DNA of 64,000 nt from Gammaproteobacteria bacterium CG11_big_fil_rev_8_21_14_0_20_46_22 (GTDB lineage: Bacteria; Pseudomonadota; Gammaproteobacteria; UBA12402). The number at the start of each line of letters is the position of its first letter. The first letter of the stretch is position 1. The stretch spans positions 3,516 through 67,515 of the forward strand of contig PCWT01000054.1 of the NCBI GenBank assembly GCA_002796245.1, read 5' to 3'. Shown here piece after piece: positions 1 to 9,608 of this stretch. The notes under the pieces were generated by a model, which saw only the letters and a list, made by a program, of their open reading frames with translations, was not told the DNA's origin and ran no database searches. A program made the translations under genes and the position numbers.

Positions 1-209
1 GAAGGTCCCCCGCTTTGGTCCGTAGACATTATGCGGTATTAGCTCGAGTTTCCCCGAGTTGTCCCCCGCCTAGAGGCAGATTCCCACGCATTACTCACCC
101 GTCCGCCGCTTGTCAGCGAAGAAGCAAGCTTCTTCCTGTTACCGCTCGACTTGCATGTGTTAGGCGTGCCGCCAGCGTTCAATCTGAGCCAGGATCAAAC
201 TCTTTCATT
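1..209 (-). rRNA. rrs: 16S ribosomal RNA, 5' end (partial)
   Basis: Read on the minus strand this is the first ~200 bases of a bacterial 16S rRNA. The universal 27F region (AGAGTTTGATCCTGGCTCAG) lies at about 185-204, followed by the conserved AACGCTGGCGGCACGCCTAA segment. The V1 hairpin (GGAAGAAGCTTGCTTCTTCG) is of gammaproteobacterial type. The gene is transcribed leftward and leaves the window at base 1. The exact mature 5' end is estimated by analogy with E. coli. Confidence 0.97.
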
Positions 210-304
210 AAAAAAGAGATTTGCCCCTAACGCAAAATTACGTTAGTAGCCATATATATAGTATATGAGCTACGTACGCTGCACTCATCAAAATTGCTTA
301 CTTA

Positions 305-318
305 ATTTTTAAAGATCA
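305..318 (-). promoter_or_regulatory. boxA-like antitermination site in rRNA leader
   Basis: The minus strand carries TGATCTTTAAAAAT between the rRNA promoter and the 16S gene. It resembles the boxA core (TGCTCTTTAACA) that recruits NusB/NusE in rRNA leaders. nusB itself is in this window. The match is partial and the role is inferred from position. Confidence 0.45.
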
Positions 319-340
319 TCCTCTCCGGGAAAGGCTTTGC

Positions 341-368
341 ATTCTACACTTAGCCTTCTGCCTGTCAA
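341..368 (-). promoter_or_regulatory. rRNA operon promoter
   Basis: On the minus strand there is a perfect -35 TTGACA, a 16-base spacer and -10 TAGAAT, about 130 bases upstream of 16S. An A/T-rich tract (AAAAAGTGTAAAAAAAT) sits just upstream of the -35, like an UP element. The 16-base spacing and strong -35 are typical of rRNA promoters. Confidence 0.8.
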
Positions 369-505
369 CGATTTTTTTACACTTTTTCAAGGGCCTAAAT
401 CGTCATCTCTCAGGCAGGCGGCCATTGTAATCACAAATTATCCAAAGGCAAGCGTTTTTTTAAAAAAGTTTTTTGGCGCTCAGATTAGGGCGTGTTAAGA
501 GGGGG

Positions 506-1807
506 CTAGTCATCGATATAGCCGACCTCACCATGCTGACTAATATCTAAGCCTGCAAGTTCGTCCGCTTTTTCCACGCGAATAGAAAAACAGCGTTTCA
601 TCACACTAAGAATCACAAAGGTCCAAAAAGCAGACCAAGCAGCAACCAGTAGTGCTGCAAGAAACTGCACCCAAAGCTGCTTATTGACCGTCAGCCCAGG
701 CGGATAACCTGCCCCGCCTAAACGCGCTGATATAAACACCCCCACCAACATGGCACCCACTAAGCCTGCCACACCATGCAGGCCAAATGCATCTAGCGCA
801 TCATCGTAGCCTAAAGAATGACGCCAACGCACCGCAAAATGGCAAATCGCGCTTGATATCAAGCCTATCAATATAGCGCCGAACACCCCAACAAAACCAG
901 CCGCCGGCGTAATGGCAACCAGGCCTGAAATTGCTGCTGCTGACGTGCCAATCACCGTGACACGACGCCTGACAAGATGATCCAGAAAAAGTTTAAACAA
1001 AATAGCTGAGATGGCTGCCAACTGCGTATTTAGGATAGCCACGCCTAAAATATGAAAATTTTCTGAGCCGCCGCCATTAAATCCAAACCAACCAATCCAT
1101 AAAATACCAATCCCTATCACTACAAAGACGCGGTTGTGTGGCTCAACCTCTTTGACTTGCCCAAGACATCTTTTACCAAGCAAGCATGCAGCGACTAGAG
1201 CGGCAACGCCTGAGCTTACGTGCACGACAAGGCCGCCCGCATAATCTAACACGCCCATGTGATACAAAAAGCCACCACCCCAAACGGTGTGCGCCACTGG
1301 ATAATACACCAGCAATTCCCAAAAAAAGATAAACACCATCACGGCTTTAAATTTAATACGCTCGGCCACCCCACCTAAAATCAACACAGGGGCGATCACT
1401 GCAAAACCCATTTGATAAATGGCAAATGCAAGCTTAACTGAGTGGTGCTCACTTAAATTTTGATGAAGATGAAACAAAAACGTGTCCGTGATATTGCCAA
1501 TCACGGCATCTGTAGGCATATGACTTGTCCCGAAGCTCAACGCATAGCCAATCAGTACCCACATCAATGTGGTCATGGACACGACAGCCGCCGCTTGAAG
1601 AATGATTGAGAGCACATTCTTGCGCCGTACGAGGCCGCCATAAAATAACATCACGCCAGGAAAGACCATGAAGAGAACTAAAATGGCCGCGATGATCATC
1701 CAATCTGCACGGCCAAGATCCACTCGACTAACCCAAGCGGGAATGTCAGCTTTACCCACTACTGTAAGGCACAGTAAGCCCGCAAGCGCTAACAGACGAT
1801 TTATCAT
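506..1807 (-). CDS. amt: Ammonium transporter Amt
   Basis: Inner-membrane ammonium channel of 433 residues with a signal-like N-terminus (1-20) and about 11 membrane segments. The twin pore histidines are present: His196 in VVHVSSG and His344 in [10 protein letters not shown]. The phenylalanine gate is seen at Phe135 (QMGFAV) and Phe243 (WFGFNGG). The C-terminus has the GLDISQHGE tail usual in Amt proteins. The start codon overlaps the glnA stop by four bases (ATGA), so the two are probably translationally coupled into a nitrogen-assimilation operon. No glnK/glnB is adjacent, unlike the common glnK-amtB arrangement. Confidence 0.95.
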   Translation of the reverse strand: MINRLLALAGLLCLTVVGKADIPAWVSRVDLGRADWMIIAAILVLFMVFPGVMLFYGGLVRRKNVLSIILQAAAVVSMTTLMWVLIGYALSFGTSHMPTDAVIGNITDTFLFHLHQNLSEHHSVKLAFAIYQMGFAVIAPVLILGGVAERIKFKAVMVFIFFWELLVYYPVAHTVWGGGFLYHMGVLDYAGGLVVHVSSGVAALVAACLLGKRCLGQVKEVEPHNRVFVVIGIGILWIGWFGFNGGGSENFHILGVAILNTQLAAISAILFKLFLDHLVRRRVTVIGTSAAAISGLVAITPAAGFVGVFGAILIGLISSAICHFAVRWRHSLGYDDALDAFGLHGVAGLVGAMLVGVFISARLGGAGYPPGLTVNKQLWVQFLAALLVAAWSAFWTFVILSVMKRCFSIRVEKADELAGLDISQHGEVGYIDD

Positions 1808-3210
1808 AAATCGTAATACATATCAAACTCAACAGGGTGCGTTGTGCCGCGCAAACGTGCGACTTCTTTATCTTTTAGTTCGATATAACTATCAATAAAG
1901 TCATCCGTAAACACGCCGCCTTCTCGCAAAAAAGCCCGATCTTTATCTAAAAAATGCAGCGCAGCCTGTAAGGTATTGCACACGTGCGGCAATTTTTTCG
2001 CCTCATTCGGTGAGATATCAAACAAATCACGATCAGTAGGTTCGCCAGGATCAATCTTATGTTTAATGCCATCAAGACCTGCCATCAACATCGCCGAAAA
2101 GCCCAAATAAGCATTACCGCAAGGGTCTGGAAAGCGCACTTCGATATGGGCGGACTCAGGCGTGGGCGCGTGAGGGATGCGAATGGCAACAGAACGATTA
2201 CGACTCGAGTAAGCTAACATCGTTGGTGCTTCAAAGCCTGGCACTAAACGCTTATAGCTATTTGTGCTTGAATTTGTAAATGCATTAATTGCGCGCGCAT
2301 GTTTAATGATGCCCCCAATATAATACAATGCCATTTGTGATAAACCAGCATACTTGTCACCAGCAAATAAATTTTTGCCGCCCTTGGCGATAGACTGATG
2401 CACATGCATGCCACTACCATTATCACCCACGATGGGTTTTGGCATAAAAGTCACTGACTTGCCATATTGACGAGCGACATTTTGAATCACGTATTTAAAC
2501 ACTTGGAGCTCATCTGCCTTTTTTAAAAGCGTATTAAAACGAAAAGCAATTTCATTTTGGTTACCCGTTGCGACTTCATGATGATGCGCTTCAACCACGA
2601 TACCTAAAGCACGCAGTTGTTCACTCATCGCTGTGCGAATATCTTGCGATGAGTCCACAGGTGGCACAGGAAAATACCCGCCTTTTACGGTTGGGCGATA
2701 GCCTTTATTGCCGTCCTTATATTCTTTTGAAGAGTTCCACGCACCTTCTCGCGAATCAACACTGTAGAAAACACCGTTCATCTCAGTGCCCCAGCGGACA
2801 TCGTCGAACATGAAAAATTCAGGCTCAGGCCCCACAAGAAACTCATCGCCAACGCCTGAATCTACTAGATACCGTTCAGCGTGTTTAGCAATGGATCGAG
2901 GATCACGCTCATAGCCTTCCTTTGTCACAGGGTCAATGACATCGCAACGAACCACCACCGTAGCCACATCACGAAATGCGTCAAGAAAAGCCGTATCAGG
3001 ATCCGGCATAAGGATCATGTCAGATTCTTGAATGCCCCGCCAACCTGCGATCGATGAGCCATCAAACATTTTTCCGTACTTAAAAAAAGCCTCATCGGCA
3101 GCCGCAACCGGAATTGTGACGTGTTGCTCTTTGCCTCGCGTATCCGTGAAACGAACATCAACGTACTTGGCTTGATATTGCTCAATTAACTCATTTACTC
3201 GATTAGACAT
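1804..3210 (-). CDS. glnA: Glutamine synthetase, type I
   Basis: ATP-dependent ligation of ammonia to glutamate; cytosolic dodecamer. The ATG at 3210 is chosen because AGGAGGG stands 4-5 bases upstream and the protein then has 468 residues, matching E. coli GlnA. Substrate motifs are visible: [10 protein letters not shown], the ATP-binding [16 protein letters not shown] segment, and NRSVAIRIP. The position equivalent to the adenylylated tyrosine (E. coli NLYDLPP) reads DLFDISP here, so residue 397 is Phe (codon TTT). Regulation by GlnE-type adenylylation therefore looks lost. First gene of an operon with amt. Confidence 0.96.
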   Translation of the reverse strand: MSNRVNELIEQYQAKYVDVRFTDTRGKEQHVTIPVAAADEAFFKYGKMFDGSSIAGWRGIQESDMILMPDPDTAFLDAFRDVATVVVRCDVIDPVTKEGYERDPRSIAKHAERYLVDSGVGDEFLVGPEPEFFMFDDVRWGTEMNGVFYSVDSREGAWNSSKEYKDGNKGYRPTVKGGYFPVPPVDSSQDIRTAMSEQLRALGIVVEAHHHEVATGNQNEIAFRFNTLLKKADELQVFKYVIQNVARQYGKSVTFMPKPIVGDNGSGMHVHQSIAKGGKNLFAGDKYAGLSQMALYYIGGIIKHARAINAFTNSSTNSYKRLVPGFEAPTMLAYSSRNRSVAIRIPHAPTPESAHIEVRFPDPCGNAYLGFSAMLMAGLDGIKHKIDPGEPTDRDLFDISPNEAKKLPHVCNTLQAALHFLDKDRAFLREGGVFTDDFIDSYIELKDKEVARLRGTTHPVEFDMYYDL

Positions 3211-3295
3211 GCGCCCTCCTGGACTTAAATTTTCTTTAACCTCCAAAAGGATAACGTAATTTTTCCAATAGAGCAAAACCGCCTTTATCTGCCCG

Positions 3296-3313
3296 AAGCG
3301 TTGAAAAACGCTT
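3296..3313 (-). terminator. Possible hairpin after tyrS
   Basis: Perfect 7-bp inverted repeat AAGCGTT/AACGCTT with a 4-base loop lies between the tyrS stop and the glnA start. There is no U tract on the minus strand, so it is a weak terminator candidate, or a leader hairpin of glnA. Confidence 0.3.
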
Positions 3314-3330
3314 TAAGTATGTACCCGACA

Positions 3331-4518
3331 TTATATCGCAATAATGTTTGCAAAACGCCGTTTACCTACCTGCACCACTGCCGAAAAGCCTGCCGTAATT
3401 TTCAGGTTGTGATCTTCAACGCGCTCGCCGTCAATTTTCACCGCGCCTTGTTTGATCATGCGATTACCCTCACCAGAACTTACCACAAGCTCCGCTTGCT
3501 TGAGCACAACAGCTATCAGCAAGCCTTCACCCACATCTATACTGATCTCAGGGATATCGTCAGGCATCGCACCGTGCTTGAATCGCTCAATAAAGGCCTC
3601 ACGCGCAGCCGTGGCCGCAGCTTGATCATGAAAGCGCGCCACAATTTCTTCGCCCAATAAAAATTTCACATCACGCGGATTTTGACCGTCTTGAACAGCC
3701 TGCTTCAATTTAGCAACTTCAGCCGGCGTTTTAAAACTTAAGCAATCAAAGTAACGCCACATTAATTCATCGGATACCGACATGATTTTGCCAAACATTT
3801 CGTCGGCCTTATCGGCAATACCAATATAATTACCCAAAGATTTTGACATTTTCTGCACGCCATCCAAACCTTCGATCAGCGGGGTTGTGATCACAGTTTG
3901 TGGACGCTGACCATAATGTTTCTGAAGCTCGCGCCCCACTAATAAATTAAATTTTTGATCGGTACCGCCGAGCTCCACATCAGCCTGCAAAGCGACTGAG
4001 TCGTAACCTTGGACTAAAGGGTACAAAAACTCGTGAATCGCAATTGGGCGATTATCTTTAAAACGCTTGGAAAAATCGTCGCGCTCCAGCATGCGAGCGA
4101 CCGTATAGGTCGACGCAAGCTGGACCAAATCTGCCGCGGTTTTATCGCCGAACCATTCTGAGTTGAACAGCACATGGGTTTTTTCAGGATCTAAGATTTT
4201 AAAGACTTGCGACTTGTAGGTTTCAGCATTCGCCAAGACTTCTTCACGGGTTAAGGGCTTGCGCGTGACATTTTTACCCGTGGGGTCACCAATCATGCCC
4301 GTAAAGTCGCCGATCAAGAAGGTGACCTCATGCCCCAAATCTTGAAACTGGCGCAGTTTATTAATCACCACGGTATGACCCAAATGCAAATCCGGCGCCG
4401 TGGGATCAAAGCCCGCTTTTACTTTCAGCGGCTTGCCGCTTTTGAGCTTTTCAACAAACTCGTCTTCGACGATAATTTCTTCGGTGCCCTTTTTCAGCAA
4501 AGCCAGTGTTTCATTCAT
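3331..4518 (-). CDS. tyrS: Tyrosyl-tRNA synthetase
   Basis: Charges tRNA-Tyr; class Ic synthetase of 395 residues. The HIGH-type signature is HLGHT near residue 47, and the KMSKS loop is present verbatim ([11 protein letters not shown], about residue 227). A C-terminal S4-type RNA-binding domain ([20 protein letters not shown]) covers the last ~65 residues. The Rossmann-domain sequence ([17 protein letters not shown]) is closer to the TyrZ-like subgroup than to E. coli TyrS, from memory of the families. It stands alone upstream of glnA with no T-box-like leader visible. Confidence 0.95.
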   Translation of the reverse strand: MNETLALLKKGTEEIIVEDEFVEKLKSGKPLKVKAGFDPTAPDLHLGHTVVINKLRQFQDLGHEVTFLIGDFTGMIGDPTGKNVTRKPLTREEVLANAETYKSQVFKILDPEKTHVLFNSEWFGDKTAADLVQLASTYTVARMLERDDFSKRFKDNRPIAIHEFLYPLVQGYDSVALQADVELGGTDQKFNLLVGRELQKHYGQRPQTVITTPLIEGLDGVQKMSKSLGNYIGIADKADEMFGKIMSVSDELMWRYFDCLSFKTPAEVAKLKQAVQDGQNPRDVKFLLGEEIVARFHDQAAATAAREAFIERFKHGAMPDDIPEISIDVGEGLLIAVVLKQAELVVSSGEGNRMIKQGAVKIDGERVEDHNLKITAGFSAVVQVGKRRFANIIAI

Positions 4519-4616
4519 AATAGCTTCTCTAAAATCAAGCGCATACAGTATGACAAAATGCGCAACAGATCAAATTGAAAAAAAGAGAGCGATGTTTTTC
4601 GACATCTAAAACAAAA

Positions 4617-4637
4617 AACCCGGGCTCAGCCCGGGTT
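4617..4637 (-). terminator. Rho-independent terminator
   Basis: A 10-bp perfect stem AACCCGGGCT/AGCCCGGGTT is followed on the minus strand by TTTTTTGTTTT. It lies 15 bases past the stop of the secreted-protein gene at 4652-5104 and ends that transcript before tyrS. Confidence 0.88.
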
Positions 4638-4651
4638 CCTCATGACTGATA

Positions 4652-5104
4652 TTAACCTTGCACAGTGCTACAATGCTCGTTTGAATCAATGACAAAATGT
4701 GTATTAAGCGCTTGGGCGAATTTAGCAGAATCGCCTGTGTTAAGGGTAATGTTTGGACAGGTAATCGTTGTCGGCTTAATATCTTTGCCTGGGTTACCAG
4801 GAGTTACCGCAGACATTGTTACTGTAATATTTTGATCATAACACCCTGCATCGTTCATAATCATTTGGTAAAGATATCCAGCATAAGAGGCTGTTTGCCG
4901 GCCACTGTCAATATAGTTAGCAATCGTCAGCTCGCCGCCGCCCGAAGACATTTGATACGTAAAGGTTAAATTCTGAAGCTGAAGACCACTTTCATTTTGA
5001 AGATATAGACCGCCAGCAACAAACTGTGGCGACGCTGAAGAACCTGCAGCGAATGAAGCCGTTGATACCGCCAGGGCCACCGAAAGAAATAGTGTATTTT
5101 TCAT
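4652..5104 (-). CDS. Small secreted/periplasmic protein, unknown function
   Basis: 150 residues with a clear Sec signal peptide (MKNTLFLSVALAVSTASFAAG, cleavage near residue 20). The mature part is rich in Ser, Thr, Gln and Asn, predicted mostly beta, with three cysteines (DAGCYDQ, TITCPN, EHCST). I recognise no family. GAGGGGAG stands 6 bases before the ATG, and a strong terminator follows, so it is a self-contained monocistronic unit. Short beta-rich exported proteins of this kind occur in Legionella relatives, but that comparison is inference. Confidence 0.7.
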   Translation of the reverse strand: MKNTLFLSVALAVSTASFAAGSSASPQFVAGGLYLQNESGLQLQNLTFTYQMSSGGGELTIANYIDSGRQTASYAGYLYQMIMNDAGCYDQNITVTMSAVTPGNPGKDIKPTTITCPNITLNTGDSAKFAQALNTHFVIDSNEHCSTVQG

Positions 5105-5217
5105 AGCATTCTCCCCTCAAGGATAATCGTTAAACTTGGCGAGCATTGTATCAAAAAAAACGAATCTGTCAATGACTATGGAAAAATAGATTCGCACTCA
5201 AAAACACAGAAAAAAAG

Positions 5218-5589
5218 CTAAATCGAAAACGACTGCCCACAACCACAGGTGGTTTTAGCATTGGGGTTTCTAATAACAAATTGTGAACCCGACAAATCTT
5301 CTTTGTAATCGATCGTCGCGCCCATTAAATATTGAAAACTCATTGGGTCGATCAGCAACGTCACGCTACCGCTTTCTAGCGGCTTTTGAATCGCCATATC
5401 ATCGGCATTTTGCTCTTCATCAAAGGTAAAACCATATTGAAACCCGGAGCAGCCCCCGCCCGTAATAAACGCACGCAGCTTCAATTTAGGATTTTCTTCT
5501 TCACGAATCAGCTCCAAGACCTTGGCTGCGGCAGCATCGGTAAAATCGATTGGGGATTTGGGTTTGTGAGTTTTAACGGCATCGCTCAT
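5218..5589 (-). CDS. erpA: A-type iron-sulfur cluster carrier ErpA
   Basis: 123-residue A-type Fe-S carrier that passes clusters to apo-enzymes, in E. coli notably IspG/IspH. The three conserved cysteines are in [11 protein letters not shown] (about residue 47) and in the C-terminal TTCGCGQSF. The SGFQYGF and C-terminal signature fit ErpA better than IscA. An N-terminal stretch of ~14 residues before [11 protein letters not shown] is slightly longer than in E. coli. It stands alone, divergent from hemJ. Confidence 0.92.
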   Translation of the reverse strand: MSDAVKTHKPKSPIDFTDAAAAKVLELIREEENPKLKLRAFITGGGCSGFQYGFTFDEEQNADDMAIQKPLESGSVTLLIDPMSFQYLMGATIDYKEDLSGSQFVIRNPNAKTTCGCGQSFSI

Positions 5590-5660
5590 GACTGATCACA
5601 CTTGTTACTGAACTGAGGCCATTATCCGCGCAGCGAGATCGCCTGTAAAGCCCCGTTTTC

Positions 5661-5689
5661 TTGACACTGTTCATAGCAGAGCGTAGCCT
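5661..5689 (+). promoter_or_regulatory. Predicted promoter of hemJ
   Basis: Perfect -35 TTGACA, a 17-base spacer and -10 TAGCCT lie about 30 bases before the hemJ ATG. The -10 is weak (3 of 6). The same TTG could be read as an upstream start codon, but its role as a -35 is more convincing. Confidence 0.45.
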
Positions 5690-5717
5690 TGTGCCAGACA
5701 AAAACCCGAGAATACCG

Positions 5718-6137
5718 ATGCTCTGGCTCAAAGCCTTTCACGTGATCTGTGTGGTCTGCTGGTTTGCAGGGCTATTTTATTTGCCGAGACTCTTTGTCTA
5801 CCACGCCATGACCGAAGATAAAAACGTCTCTGAACAATTCAAGATCATGGAGTATAAACTTTATTATTACATCATGTGGCCTTCATTGATTGGCGCGGCG
5901 TTTTTTGGCTGCTGGATGTTATTTTCGCGCCATCACTACTACGCCCAACAAATGTGGATGCATATCAAGCTCATCTCCGTGATGATTCTAGTCGGCTACC
6001 ATTTACTCTGCGGCAAATACCTCAAAAATTTCAAGCGCGACCGCAACACGCACAGTCACCGTTTTTACCGCTACTTCAATGAAGTACCGTCTGTGTTTTT
6101 GGTGCTCATCATCATATTGACGATCATCCAGCCCTAA
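5718..6137 (+). CDS. hemJ: Protoporphyrinogen IX oxidase HemJ
   Basis: Oxidises protoporphyrinogen IX to protoporphyrin IX at the inner membrane; this is the HemJ family formerly labelled UPF0093/CopD-like. From the ATG at 5718 it has 139 residues and four membrane segments. The signature AFHVICVVCWFAGLFYLPRLF contains the conserved His and Arg of the family. An in-frame TTG at 5661 would add 19 residues but overlaps the predicted promoter. Together with hemL, hemC, hemD, hemX and hemY in this window it makes tetrapyrrole synthesis a prominent theme. Confidence 0.9.
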   Translation: MLWLKAFHVICVVCWFAGLFYLPRLFVYHAMTEDKNVSEQFKIMEYKLYYYIMWPSLIGAAFFGCWMLFSRHHYYAQQMWMHIKLISVMILVGYHLLCGKYLKNFKRDRNTHSHRFYRYFNEVPSVFLVLIIILTIIQP

Positions 6138-6141
6138 GCCC

Positions 6142-6615
6142 TCACTTCATTGGAGAAGCAGGAACCACACGGTCATCAGGCTCGAGAGACTGCTCATCGG
6201 ACAAAGCCGTGACCCAGATGATGCACTCTACATCCCGCCCGATCACACTGGACTCAATGCGTTCTTGTAGAGCCTGTGCTCGCTGATAAAAACCTTGTGC
6301 ATCTGTATGTTCTGGGCTCCCGGGGCCCGCGGTGCGCGAATTATAATCAACCACCTGATTCAAATACACCACCGTTCCCAAGAAATAGCCAAACACGCGC
6401 CTCAAAGCAGCCCCACGAGCATCAGTCGCATTGCTGTGCAAAAGCTCGTGGGCCCTGCCAATCTCAAGCAAGTGAAAATTTCGGATACGGGCTTTAATCT
6501 CAAGCTGCAGGGCGTTACAAGCCAACAGCGTTTGATAAATTCCTGAAATATCTCCTAGTAACCCTCTGACGTTCGCATTCGAGTCTTGATTAAAAAATCC
6601 ACGGGGTGAATCCAT
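6142..6615 (-). CDS. Hypothetical protein, 157 residues
   Basis: I do not recognise this protein. It is soluble and largely helical (residues 12-110), with no signal peptide or membrane segment. The C-terminal part (CIIWVTALSDEQSLEPDD) is acidic. AAGGAGC stands 7-8 bases before the ATG, a good reason to accept it as real. It is convergent with hemJ, four bases from its stop, and divergent from hemL. Nothing in the neighbourhood suggests a function. Confidence 0.6.
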   Translation of the reverse strand: MDSPRGFFNQDSNANVRGLLGDISGIYQTLLACNALQLEIKARIRNFHLLEIGRAHELLHSNATDARGAALRRVFGYFLGTVVYLNQVVDYNSRTAGPGSPEHTDAQGFYQRAQALQERIESSVIGRDVECIIWVTALSDEQSLEPDDRVVPASPMK

Positions 6616-6745
6616 AGAACTCAGCTCCTTTTTGATTATGATTAAACTGAACGCTAAGTATGGCCGAGCTTTCTTTAGAAAAGCTTAAGGCATAGCTCAA
6701 TTTTTCATTTTGAGCTATGATTCACACGAATTTAAGGAGACCACC

Positions 6746-8026
6746 ATGTCACATTCCAGCAATATCTTTCACCAAGCCGAGAAGCTGATCCCAGGTGGTG
6801 TGAATTCCCCCGTGCGCGCTTTTCGCGCTGTGGGCCTTGAACCGCCGATTATTGATCGTGGCACGGGCGCTTATATGATCGATGTCGATGGCAATCGCTA
6901 CATTGATTATATTGGCTCGTGGGGGCCACTGATTGCCGGCCACGCTCACCCTGCTGTGGTGAAAGCCCTGTGCGAGCAAGCGCAAAAAGGCTTGAGCTTT
7001 GGCGCCTCCTGCGAACTCGAGCTCAAACTCGCGCAAAAAATCTGCGCCATCATGCCAAATATTGAAAAAATCCGTATGGTGAATTCCGGCACCGAGGCGA
7101 CCATGAGCGCCATTCGCTTGGCGCGCGGCTTCACTGGCAAACTTAAAATTATCAAATTCGAAGGCTGCTACCATGGCCATGCCGATCATCTGCTCGTGAA
7201 AGCCGGCTCCGGCGCACTCACTTTTGGACAACCGAGCTCCGCAGGCGTACCCGAAGACTTTGCCAAACACACGCTCACCGCGGATTTTAACGATCTCTCC
7301 TCGGTCGAAGCTTTATTCAAAGAAAACGCCAACGCTATCGCGGCGATTATTTTAGAGCCTGTGGCTGGCAATATGAACTGCATCAGCCCCGAACCCGGTT
7401 TTCTTGAAGGCTTGCGCGCACTGTGCGACCAACACCAAAGCTTGCTCATTTTTGATGAAGTGATGACCGGTTTTCGCGTAGATTATCAAGGGGCTCAGCA
7501 TAAATTCAACATCAAGCCCGACCTCACCACGCTGGGTAAAGTCATCGGCGGCGGCATGCCTGTGGGTGCGTTTGGCGGTCGCGCAGATGTGATGAATTAC
7601 CTTTCACCCTTAGGGCCTGTGTATCAAGCCGGCACCTTATCCGGCAATCCTTTAGCGATGGCTGCAGGCCTAGCCACACTCAACTTGTTAGCCGATGGCA
7701 AAGTCTACCCCGCACTCTTTGAAAAAACCCAGTGCTTGCTCCAAGGTATTCAAGCGGCGGCCGATAAACACGGCATTGCTCTGTGCACGAATCAAGAAGG
7801 CACCATGTTTGGCATTTTCTTCACCGACAAAAGCAAAGTCACCAGCTTTCGCGATGCCACACAGTGCAACATCGACCAGTTCAACCGCTTTTTCGCGCAT
7901 ATACTAAAACAAGGCATTTACCTCGCACCTTCGGCTTACGAGGCAGGGTTTATGTCGATGGCGCACAGCGATGAGGATATTGCAAAAACGATCGATGCCG
8001 CAGACCAGGCGTTTGCCAGCTTGTAG
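6746..8026 (+). CDS. hemL: Glutamate-1-semialdehyde 2,1-aminomutase
   Basis: PLP enzyme that converts glutamate-1-semialdehyde to 5-aminolevulinate, the committed precursor of the C5 heme pathway. 426 residues, the usual length. The ATG at 6746 follows TTAAGGAGACCACC, so I prefer it over the in-frame TTG at 6710. Motifs: [19 protein letters not shown] (cofactor phosphate binding), FDEVMTGFR, and [18 protein letters not shown] containing the Schiff-base lysine. Its presence shows 5-aminolevulinate is made from glutamyl-tRNA. Confidence 0.97.
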   Translation: MSHSSNIFHQAEKLIPGGVNSPVRAFRAVGLEPPIIDRGTGAYMIDVDGNRYIDYIGSWGPLIAGHAHPAVVKALCEQAQKGLSFGASCELELKLAQKICAIMPNIEKIRMVNSGTEATMSAIRLARGFTGKLKIIKFEGCYHGHADHLLVKAGSGALTFGQPSSAGVPEDFAKHTLTADFNDLSSVEALFKENANAIAAIILEPVAGNMNCISPEPGFLEGLRALCDQHQSLLIFDEVMTGFRVDYQGAQHKFNIKPDLTTLGKVIGGGMPVGAFGGRADVMNYLSPLGPVYQAGTLSGNPLAMAAGLATLNLLADGKVYPALFEKTQCLLQGIQAAADKHGIALCTNQEGTMFGIFFTDKSKVTSFRDATQCNIDQFNRFFAHILKQGIYLAPSAYEAGFMSMAHSDEDIAKTIDAADQAFASL

Positions 8027-8102
8027 CAAGCAGCACGATAGCCGCCTCAAATCCGCTCGCATACCGTATCGCAGGGTATGCGCTCGCTGTTTTGGGCGAG
8101 GG

Positions 8103-8186
8103 TTTTTCTTTCGCAGGGCTTCTGGAGGCATGGATGCCGGAAGAGAGCGGCCAAGGATGGCGAAAAGCGTCCCTGCGAAAGAGAAA
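8103..8186. repeat. REP-like inverted repeat element
   Basis: An 11-bp perfect inverted repeat (CTTTCGCAGGG at 8108-8118 against CCCTGCGAAAG at 8171-8181) encloses two smaller GGATG-centred palindromes (GGCATGGATGCC and GGCCAAGGATGGC). The arrangement resembles GGATG-type intergenic REP elements known from gammaproteobacteria. It fills the gap between hemL and the truncated racemase. No second copy was noticed in this window. Confidence 0.55.
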
Positions 8187-8252
8187 CGCAAGATCAATAA
8201 AAGCGAGCAAGCCCTGCCACTGAAAAAATGCAACCTGATGCGCAAGCACTCG

Positions 8253-8750
8253 TCAACGGCTAGCGTATTCCACAGCCGCCCTAGCCAACAAACGCGTGGT
8301 GTCTACAGACGGGATCGACAGTGTATTTCCAAACACTTCAGGAAGCTCTGTACAGCCTAGAATAACAGCATCACAGCTAAGCTTTTCGATAAGCCCTCTA
8401 ATATATTGGGTACTGCTTAAAGACACTTTCTCAGGAATGATTTCATGGATGATAAAATCATGTATTGCCTCACAAGCACCATCAGAAAGCGGAAGGATTT
8501 CAATACCCCTGCCAGACAATGCTTTTGAATATAGGCCATCTTGCATGGTCGGCTTAGTGCCCAAGACAGCCACTTTTTTATACGCGCGACGGGAGCACTC
8601 TTCGGCGGCGATATCAATAAGGTTTAAAACCGGCACCTTAGATGCGCGAACAAAAAAGTCATAACAATAATGCGGCGTATTTGAAGGGATAATAATAAAA
8701 TCGCAATGCTGCTCTAGCACCCGGATCGAGCGTAAAATCAACTCGCCCAT
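8253..8750 (-). pseudogene. Aspartate/glutamate racemase family, 5'-truncated
   Basis: The 165 residues align by motif with the C-terminal two thirds of Asp/Glu racemase-family proteins, which are normally about 230 residues. The second catalytic cysteine is present in VILGCTELPEV. The first cysteine position reads IIIPSNTPHY, with Ser instead of Cys. The N-terminal ~60 residues, including the glycine-rich IGG segment, are missing. Reading upstream in frame gives only a few more plausible codons (ARDWQR) before sequence from the bioC end and a stop. The fragment begins 13 bases after the bioC stop, so a deletion probably removed its start. Confidence 0.75.
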
Positions 8751-8763
8751 ACGCTGCCAATCT

Positions 8764-9588
8764 CTAGCGCCGCAAAGTGTTACGCAATGCCTCTAAAGAA
8801 AACGTGAACTCATTCGGCGCTTCAGTTTTTTGCTCAGCCTTAACGCCGTGACCAAACACCAGCTCCAAACTTACAGTGTACGGCGGCACACCCAACGCTG
8901 TTTGAAACGCTTGCCATTTGGCTTTACCCATCAAACCTTTTTGTCGATCCACATGAAGATTAGTCCAACCCAGTTGTTTTAACTCGTTGAACATTGCCGG
9001 CAATGACGTATACTGCAAGCTCACTCGCTCCACATCCATCACCGGATCTTCAAACCCTGCCGATAATAATCGATCGCCCACATCATGCATATCCCAATGC
9101 ACATGCACATGCGGTTTATCATCCACTTTTGCCCAAGCCTCTCGAAGCTCAATCAAGGTATCTGGCCCAAAACTTGAAAACAGGCACACGCCGCCCACCT
9201 TTAGCACGCGCCACATTTCACTGAACACACCCGATAAATCATTACACCACGGCAACATTAAATTAGACACGAGCAAGTCAGCGTAGTGATCTGGAAAGGG
9301 CAATACTGTGGCCGCAGCACACTGAGAGCCATACGGGTAAGTTGCCAATGATTTCGACGAAATATCCGCGCCGATGATTTTAGCCTCAGGGTATAAGGCA
9401 TGAATGGCTTTGGAAAGCGCGCCCGTGCCGCAACCAATATCCAACACCACAGCCGGCTTGTGCTTAATAAAAGACAGGCGTGACATCAAACGTGCGGCAA
9501 TGTCTTCAGGCAAGTCAGCCTGCTCGGCAAGCTTGCCCGCCACACGGTCAAAGCGCTGAGCAACAGACGGTAATAAAAATTGTTCCAT
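8764..9588 (-). CDS. bioC: Malonyl-ACP O-methyltransferase BioC
   Basis: SAM-dependent methyltransferase that caps malonyl-ACP to start pimelate synthesis for biotin. 274 residues. SAM motif I is VLDIGCGTGALSKAI (about 49-63), followed by IIGADIS and the post-motif VSNLMLPWCNDLSGVFSEMWRVLKVGG, which is characteristic of BioC. The N-terminal VAQRFDRVAGKL also fits. No other bio genes are in the window. It is divergent from comF with 20 bases between the starts. Confidence 0.88.
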   Translation of the reverse strand: MEQFLLPSVAQRFDRVAGKLAEQADLPEDIAARLMSRLSFIKHKPAVVLDIGCGTGALSKAIHALYPEAKIIGADISSKSLATYPYGSQCAAATVLPFPDHYADLLVSNLMLPWCNDLSGVFSEMWRVLKVGGVCLFSSFGPDTLIELREAWAKVDDKPHVHVHWDMHDVGDRLLSAGFEDPVMDVERVSLQYTSLPAMFNELKQLGWTNLHVDRQKGLMGKAKWQAFQTALGVPPYTVSLELVFGHGVKAEQKTEAPNEFTFSLEALRNTLRR

Positions 9589-9608
9589 ACCACAACCCGG
9601 AGTTTCGA

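Noticed and set aside
450-480. Rho-independent terminator after amt
   Set aside because: The AGCG...CGCT arms enclose only A and T runs (AAAAAAC, TTTTTT); no GC-rich stem or clean U tract, so I do not call it.
3211-4616. T-box or other riboswitch upstream of tyrS or glnA
   Set aside because: The leaders are short (about 100 bases) and no T-box, anti-terminator or known aptamer sequence was seen.
6749-7270. Long antisense open frame (173 codons) within hemL
   Set aside because: It is the complement of a highly conserved PLP-enzyme gene, has no SD and no recognisable motif; Ala/Gly/His-rich composition is typical of a shadow frame.
7971-8360. 129-codon plus-strand open frame across the hemL end, the REP-like element and the racemase fragment
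   Set aside because: It starts inside hemL, runs through a palindromic repeat, and reads against the racemase; Arg/Ser-rich random-looking sequence.
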